Source of the DNA: an uncultured Bacteroidaceae bacterium
GTDB lineage: Bacteria > Bacteroidota > Bacteroidia > Bacteroidales > Bacteroidaceae
Direction: 5' to 3'
Assembly (NCBI GenBank): GCA_905236985.1
Contig: CAJORF010000099.1
Location: 1-64,000, forward strand
DNA: 64,000 bases
A program made the translations under genes and the position numbers. Shown in pieces: positions 59,621 to 64,000 of the stretch; the first letter of the stretch is position 1; each line of letters opens with the position of its first letter. The notes under the pieces were generated by a model, which was not told the DNA's origin, did no database searches, and worked only from the letters and a program-made list of their open reading frames with translations.

Positions 59621-60367
59621 TCAGGAAAGAAGTTGAGTGAGGAAGATGTCTGCAAAAAGGATGAGCATAGAACAATGTACGACGCTGTCGGTGGAAGCCT
59701 TGCCAACCTCCACAGAGCCGCCCTCGACGGTGTAGCCGTAGAACGACGAGACGGAGGCGATGATGAAAGCGAAGAAGAAGGACTTGATGATAGACATCCA
59801 AACGAACCACTCGGTAAAAGAGTGCTGCAGGCCAAAGGTCAAGTCCTCAACGCTAAGGATACCTGTCAGACAGATTCCGTATGCTCCACCAAACCCCGCT
59901 ACCATGGAGAACACGACGAGCACGGGAATCATCGTGACGAGTCCCATAATCTTGGGCAGGATGAGGTAGGATGCCGAATTGACGCCCATAATTTCTAAGG
60001 CATCAATCTGCTGTGTCACGCGCATCGTACCAATCTCCGAAGCGATATTGGAACCGACTTTTCCCGACAGGATGAGACACATCACACTGGAGGAGAACTC
60101 CAGCAAGAGGATCTCGCGTGTCGTGTAGCCCGTAGAGAATCGCGGCATCCACGGGCTCTGGATATTCATCTTCATCTGAATACAGATGACGGCACCGATG
60201 AAGAAGGAAATCATCAGCACGATGCCAATGGAGTCAACGCCGAGTTTTTGCATCTCGCGGGTGTATTGTTTAAGGTACATACGGAGTCGCTCCGGACGAC
60301 TGAAGACCTTTGCCATCAGTTGCAGATAACGGCCAAAAGTGGCCAGTGGTTGTGTGATTATTTTCAT
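59621..60367 (-). CDS. mlaE: MlaE-like ABC transporter permease
   Basis: Inner-membrane permease of the Mla lipid-transport system. From the ATG at 60367 the product is 248 residues (the track begins at a TTG inside the promoter). Several membrane segments occur, with the family motif [51 protein letters not shown] near the middle and a Ser/Gly-rich C-terminal region ([23 protein letters not shown]). It heads the minus-strand unit mlaE-mlaF and possibly ABC-F. Confidence 0.94.
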   Translation of the reverse strand: MKIITQPLATFGRYLQLMAKVFSRPERLRMYLKQYTREMQKLGVDSIGIVLMISFFIGAVICIQMKMNIQSPWMPRFSTGYTTREILLLEFSSSVMCLILSGKVGSNIASEIGTMRVTQQIDALEIMGVNSASYLILPKIMGLVTMIPVLVVFSMVAGFGGAYGICLTGILSVEDLTFGLQHSFTEWFVWMSIIKSFFFAFIIASVSSFYGYTVEGGSVEVGKASTDSVVHCSMLILFADIFLTQLLS

Positions 60368-60376
60368 ATCTGGGTG

Positions 60377-60384
60377 CAAAAGTA
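60377..60384 (-). promoter_or_regulatory. Promoter -7 box of mlaE
   Basis: TACTTTTG on the minus strand, 9 nt before the ATG at 60367, implying a near-leaderless transcript and excluding the track's TTG start. Confidence 0.6.
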
Positions 60385-60459
60385 GTCAAAAAAGACTAAA
60401 AGCAGGGACTTTGTTAGCAGTTTTTTTGTTGAAAGCAGTAGAAAGTGGCAAGAAATATG

Positions 60460-60467
60460 TACTTTTG
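60460..60467 (+). promoter_or_regulatory. Promoter -7 box of lptB
   Basis: TACTTTTG on the plus strand, 18 nt before the ATG at 60486; it shows that the track start at 60339 is too early. Confidence 0.6.
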
Positions 60468-60485
60468 CACCCTCAATCCACACTT

Positions 60486-61346
60486 ATGGCAGTAGAAACC
60501 CTCAATACAACCACATCTGTTGACCCTTCGAGCCCCGCTTGGTTGGCACCTCATCAGACCCACCCCCTGCGCCTCTGTGCCGAGCATCTGAAGAAGATCT
60601 ATGGCAAGCGCACAGTGGCTGATGACGTCAATTTCCATGTCGATCAGGGCGAGATTGTAGGTCTGTTGGGACCGAACGGCGCGGGCAAGACCACCTCGTT
60701 CTATATGACCACGGGGCTCGTCATCCCCAATGAGGGGCGCGTGTTCATTGGAAACGATGAAGTCACCGATCTGCCCGTCTATAAACGTGCCAAGGCTGGC
60801 ATAGGCTATCTGGCGCAGGAGGCGAGCGTGTTCCGCAAGATGACCGTCGAGGACAATATCGCCAGTGTGCTGGAGCTGCGTACCGACTGCAGTGAGCAAT
60901 ACAAGCGTGACAAGCTGGAGAACCTCATCCATGAGTTCCGCTTAGAGAAGGTGCGTAGGAATCTGGGCGACCGCCTCTCAGGTGGCGAGCGTCGCCGCAC
61001 GGAGATTGCCCGTTGTCTGGCCATCGACCCTAAGTTTGTGATGCTCGACGAGCCCTTTGCTGGTGTCGATCCCATCGCCGTGGAGGATATCCAGCTCATT
61101 GTGTGGAAGCTCAAGCGTATGAATATCGGCGTGCTCATTACCGACCACAATGTGGAGGAAACGCTCTGCATCACCGACCGCGCCTATATGCTCTTCGAGG
61201 GACGCATCCGCTTCAAGGGTACACCAGAGGAGCTGGCCAATAATGACATCGTTAAGGCCAAGTACCTGACCAACAGCTTCGTGCTTCGTCCGAAGGATTT
61301 CGAGTCCATGGAACGAGAACGTAACGAGACCAGCGAGGCCGAATAG
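60486..61346 (+). CDS. lptB: LPS export ABC transporter ATP-binding protein LptB
   Basis: Powers extraction of lipopolysaccharide from the inner membrane. From 60486 the product is 286 residues with a ~25-residue extension before [23 protein letters not shown]. Walker [37 protein letters not shown] (LptB-characteristic), signature [17 protein letters not shown] and Walker [17 protein letters not shown] are present. The C-terminal [14 protein letters not shown] is typical. Diverges from mlaE. Confidence 0.95.
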   Translation: MAVETLNTTTSVDPSSPAWLAPHQTHPLRLCAEHLKKIYGKRTVADDVNFHVDQGEIVGLLGPNGAGKTTSFYMTTGLVIPNEGRVFIGNDEVTDLPVYKRAKAGIGYLAQEASVFRKMTVEDNIASVLELRTDCSEQYKRDKLENLIHEFRLEKVRRNLGDRLSGGERRRTEIARCLAIDPKFVMLDEPFAGVDPIAVEDIQLIVWKLKRMNIGVLITDHNVEETLCITDRAYMLFEGRIRFKGTPEELANNDIVKAKYLTNSFVLRPKDFESMERERNETSEAE

Positions 61347-61438
61347 AACGCCCGAACTGACCATCTGGTAGGCCACACCCTTTGTGATACATTATCTGTA
61401 CAATCTATCACCAAAAATATTTCTAAACGAAACAACTC

Positions 61439-62794
61439 ATGAACATTCAATTCGACAAGACTTCCAATGTGTCAGCAGAACTGACCATCTCTTTCGAGAA
61501 AGCAGACTATCAGGAGCGCGTAGAGAAAGCGCTCAAGAACTATAGAAAGAAAGCCGCACTGCCTGGATTCCGCCCTGGACAGGTGCCGATGAGCCTGATG
61601 AAGAAACGCTTCGGCGGAGAGATCACAGCCGAAGAGGTGCAGAAATTGCTCAGCGAGAAGCTCTATGGCTACCTGCGTGAGAATAAGGTGAACGTTTTAG
61701 GCGATCCACTCGCCAGCGAGAAGCAGCAGGCCATCGATTTCGATGCCGAACAGCTGGACTTCATCTTTGATATCGCTCTGGCTCCCAAGTTCGATGCCAA
61801 GCTCACCGACAAGGACAAAGTGCCTTATTACACTATTGAGATCACGGATCAGATGATCGACAGTCAGGAGAAGGCATTAGCCCAACGCGGCGGTCACTAC
61901 GACAAGGTCGATAGCTATCAGAAGGGTGACATGACTAAGGGTCACCTCGCAGAGCTCGACGAGGACGGCAACATCAAGGAAGGCGGTCTCGTGAAGGAAG
62001 ATGCCGTGATGCTCCCTGAATACTTCAAGAACGATGACCAAAAGGCTAAGTTCGAGGGTGTGAGTGTGAACACTGTCATCACCTTCAACCCCTCTGAGGC
62101 TTACGACGGCAGCACCATCGAGGTCAGCAGCCTCCTCGGTATCAGCAAGGAAAAAGCTGAGGATGTCAAGAGCAACTTCAGCTACCAAATCAACGAGATT
62201 ACCCGCTACGTTCCCGCTGAGATCAACCAGGAACTCTTCGACCAGATTTATGGCGAAGGCAATGTGAAGAGCGAGGAGGAGTTCCGTGCCCGCATCAAGG
62301 AAGAATTCCAACAGCAGTTCTCCCAGGACAGCGACTACCGCTTCCTCATTGACGTGCGCGAGTACCTCGAGAAACGCATCGGCGACCTCGAATGGCCAGA
62401 CGCGTTGCTCAAACGCATCATGCGCGTCAACAACCCCGAAAAGGAAGAAAGTTACGTCGAGGAGAACTACGCTGGCAGCATCAAGGAGCTCGAATGGCAC
62501 CTGATAAAGGAGCAGCTGGCTGATCAGACGGCTATCAAGGTGGAGCAGCCCGACGTACTCGAAACCGTCAAGGAGCAGACCCGCGCTCAGTTCGCACAGT
62601 ATGGTATGACCAATGTGCCTGATGAGGTAATCGAACGCTATGCCAACGAGCAGCTCCAGAAGGGAGAGAACCTCGATTCCTACGTGACACGTACCGTTGA
62701 GCGTAAGCTCCGCGTGGCTCTGAAAGAGGTTGTCAAGCTTCAGGAGAAGACCGTATCCATGGAAGAATTCAACAAGCTTTTTGAGAAGAAATAA
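61439..62794 (+). CDS. tig: Trigger factor
   Basis: Ribosome-associated chaperone, 451 residues. The N-terminal ribosome-binding signature GFRPGQVPMSLMKKRFG is near residue 42 (family GFRxGxxP). The middle FKBP-like region (about 150-245) lacks clear isomerase active-site residues, as in other Bacteroidetes trigger factors. The C-terminal helical cradle (250-430) is long and charged. It is followed without a gap by clpP (TAA directly before ATG), the common tig-clpP-clpX order. Confidence 0.95.
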   Translation: MNIQFDKTSNVSAELTISFEKADYQERVEKALKNYRKKAALPGFRPGQVPMSLMKKRFGGEITAEEVQKLLSEKLYGYLRENKVNVLGDPLASEKQQAIDFDAEQLDFIFDIALAPKFDAKLTDKDKVPYYTIEITDQMIDSQEKALAQRGGHYDKVDSYQKGDMTKGHLAELDEDGNIKEGGLVKEDAVMLPEYFKNDDQKAKFEGVSVNTVITFNPSEAYDGSTIEVSSLLGISKEKAEDVKSNFSYQINEITRYVPAEINQELFDQIYGEGNVKSEEEFRARIKEEFQQQFSQDSDYRFLIDVREYLEKRIGDLEWPDALLKRIMRVNNPEKEESYVEENYAGSIKELEWHLIKEQLADQTAIKVEQPDVLETVKEQTRAQFAQYGMTNVPDEVIERYANEQLQKGENLDSYVTRTVERKLRVALKEVVKLQEKTVSMEEFNKLFEKK

Positions 62795-63466
62795 ATGCAA
62801 CAGACCGATTTTCGCAAATTCGCCACAGCACATCTGGGCATCAACGGACAGGTGTTCGATGATTATGTAAGCCTTCAGAACCAATATCTGAATCCTTACA
62901 TCCTTGAAGAACGCCAACTCAATGTGACGCAGATGGATGTGTTCTCGCGCTTGATGATGGATCGCATCATCTTCCTAGGCACGCCCATCGATGACTATAC
63001 CGCCAACACGCTCCAGGCCCAGCTCCTCTACCTCGACAGCTCCGATCCGGGCAAGGACATCAGCATCTATCTGAACTCCCCCGGCGGTAGCGTCAGCGCA
63101 GGCTTAGGTATCTACGATACAATGCAGTTCATCACGTCGGACGTAGCCACTATCTGCACAGGTATGGCAGCCTCGATGGCTGCTGTGCTGCTTGTGGCTG
63201 GTAAAGAAGGTAAGCGCTCTGCCCTACCCCACAGCCGCGTCATGATCCACCAGCCCCTCGGCGGCGTACAGGGTCAGGCCAGTGATATCGAGATCGAAGC
63301 CCGCGAGATTCAGAAACTGAAGAAGGAGCTCTACCAGATCATCGCCGACCACAGCCACACCGACTATGACAAGGTATGGGCAGACAGCGACCGCAACTAC
63401 TGGATGACTGCGCAGGAAGCGCTCGACTACGGCATGATCGATCAGGTGCTGAAGCGCAAAGCATGA
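62795..63466 (+). CDS. clpP: ATP-dependent Clp protease proteolytic subunit
   Basis: Peptidase of the ClpXP complex. The 223-residue product has IYLNSPGGSVSAGLGIYD near residue 91, the nucleophile in CTGMAASMAAVLLVAG (Ser127), and the His in LPHSRVMIHQP (His152). In the third triad position, aligned from the DSDRxYWM motif near residue 197, the residue is Asn201 instead of the usual Asp. The codon is AAC. The rest of the enzyme is intact. Directly after tig and before clpX. Confidence 0.96.
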   Translation: MQQTDFRKFATAHLGINGQVFDDYVSLQNQYLNPYILEERQLNVTQMDVFSRLMMDRIIFLGTPIDDYTANTLQAQLLYLDSSDPGKDISIYLNSPGGSVSAGLGIYDTMQFITSDVATICTGMAASMAAVLLVAGKEGKRSALPHSRVMIHQPLGGVQGQASDIEIEAREIQKLKKELYQIIADHSHTDYDKVWADSDRNYWMTAQEALDYGMIDQVLKRKA

Positions 63467-63515
63467 GATGTTTCTCACCCACACGCGCGTACCTTATTAA
63501 ATAAGTAATAGCCTT

Positions 63516-64000
63516 ATGGCCAAAAAACAAGACAAGTGTTCCTTCTGTGGGCGCTCTTCGTCGGAGGTTCGTCTGCTGATTAGCGGTATCGACGGCTTCA
63601 TCTGCGAAGACTGCGCCGCACAGGCATATCAGATTGTTCAGGAGAACTTCAACAAGACGCCGGAGAAAAGTTCGACGGGTTTCGACTGGAAGCATCTCCC
63701 CAAGCCAACTGAGATCAAAGCCTATCTGGATCAGTATGTGATTGGGCAAGATGATGCTAAGCGCTATCTATCCGTTGCCGTCTATAACCACTACAAGCGC
63801 ATCAGCCAAGTGGTCACCGACGACGGCGTGGAGATCGAGAAGAGCAACGTCATCATGGTTGGTCCCACGGGCACAGGCAAGACGCTGATGGCTCGCACGA
63901 TAGCCAACCTTCTGAAAGTACCTTTCACCATCGTTGATGCGACAGTCTTCACAGAGGCCGGTTATGTAGGCGAGGACGTGGAGAGCATCCTTTCGCGTCT
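63516..64000 (+). CDS. clpX: ATP-dependent protease ATP-binding subunit ClpX (partial)
   Basis: Unfoldase that feeds substrates to ClpP. Only the first ~161 codons are inside the window. The N-terminal zinc-binding domain ([17 protein letters not shown] ... CEDCA, four Cys) and the AAA+ Walker A ([17 protein letters not shown]) are visible, as is [12 protein letters not shown]. The ATG at 63516 gives the canonical [11 protein letters not shown] start, 49 nt after clpP. The gene runs off the end of the window; nothing suggests truncation. Confidence 0.95.
   Translation, partial: MAKKQDKCSFCGRSSSEVRLLISGIDGFICEDCAAQAYQIVQENFNKTPEKSSTGFDWKHLPKPTEIKAYLDQYVIGQDDAKRYLSVAVYNHYKRISQVVTDDGVEIEKSNVIMVGPTGTGKTLMARTIANLLKVPFTIVDATVFTEAGYVGEDVESILSR

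Overview
This window looks like chromosome from a member of the Bacteroidales, most likely Prevotellaceae. Three things support this. Most genes lack Shine-Dalgarno sequences, and many are preceded by the Bacteroidetes -7 box TAnnTTTG, several with a -33 TTTG 19-20 nt upstream. Gene families typical of the group are present (DUF4827, DUF4290, fimbrillin-like lipoprotein, lipid-anchored TamA/TamL). Several secreted proteins end in the short Prevotella-style C-terminal sorting-like tail (YxLxGxR ... GxYxxxGKKVxxR/K).

Layout. 0-1 kb: rplM-rpsI with a structured leader. 1.2-18.4 kb: a surface-protein region. A minus-strand unit (small ORF, fimbrillin-like lipoprotein, 3212-residue LamG/FN3 protein) diverges from a plus-strand unit (1397-residue secreted protein, then another small ORF). 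The two small ORFs are paralogs ending in the same VWDDDWSK motif. 18.5-25.1 kb: an accessory island with three AAA ATPases (DUF4143, AAA, DUF234 types) and a membrane-anchored CbbX/SpoVK-like AAA protein. Broken gene ends lie between them, and a ~132-bp inverted repeat brackets about 5.3 kb. Each of the three ATPase promoters carries its own iterated or palindromic operator-like sequence.

25.1-32 kb: a housekeeping run on the minus strand, tsaB, DUF4290, murA, rimM, dxr, rseP. A four-helix-bundle gene flanked by 30-bp inverted repeats sits between dxr and rseP. 32-34.3 kb: yicC-gmk-nadD. 34.3-41.7 kb: GH43 arabinanase-like protein, OmpA-family lipoprotein, FAD-dependent oxidoreductase, CCA/poly(A) polymerase-family protein and a small lipoprotein. 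41.7-50.9 kb: tamL, tamB, tex. 51.2-51.8 kb: decayed peptidylarginine/agmatine-deiminase-like gene and a second sorting-tail remnant. 51.8-60.4 kb: mlaE, mlaF, ABC-F, M13 peptidase, metA and U32 peptidase, all on the minus strand. 60.5-64 kb: lptB, tig, clpP and the start of clpX.

The most unusual signals are: (i) GC-rich palindromic segments inserted in frame into coding genes (ABC-F, U32 peptidase, probably tex), resembling the concept of Rickettsia palindromic elements; (ii) the WDDDWSK small-protein pair attached to two large secreted-protein loci; (iii) the inverted-repeat-bracketed four-helix-bundle gene and a separate MITE-like inverted repeat; (iv) the ATPase island with its operators and invertible architecture; (v) catalytic-residue changes in ClpP and possibly in the CCA-type enzyme. 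No rRNA, tRNA, CRISPR array or complete insertion sequence was recognised.
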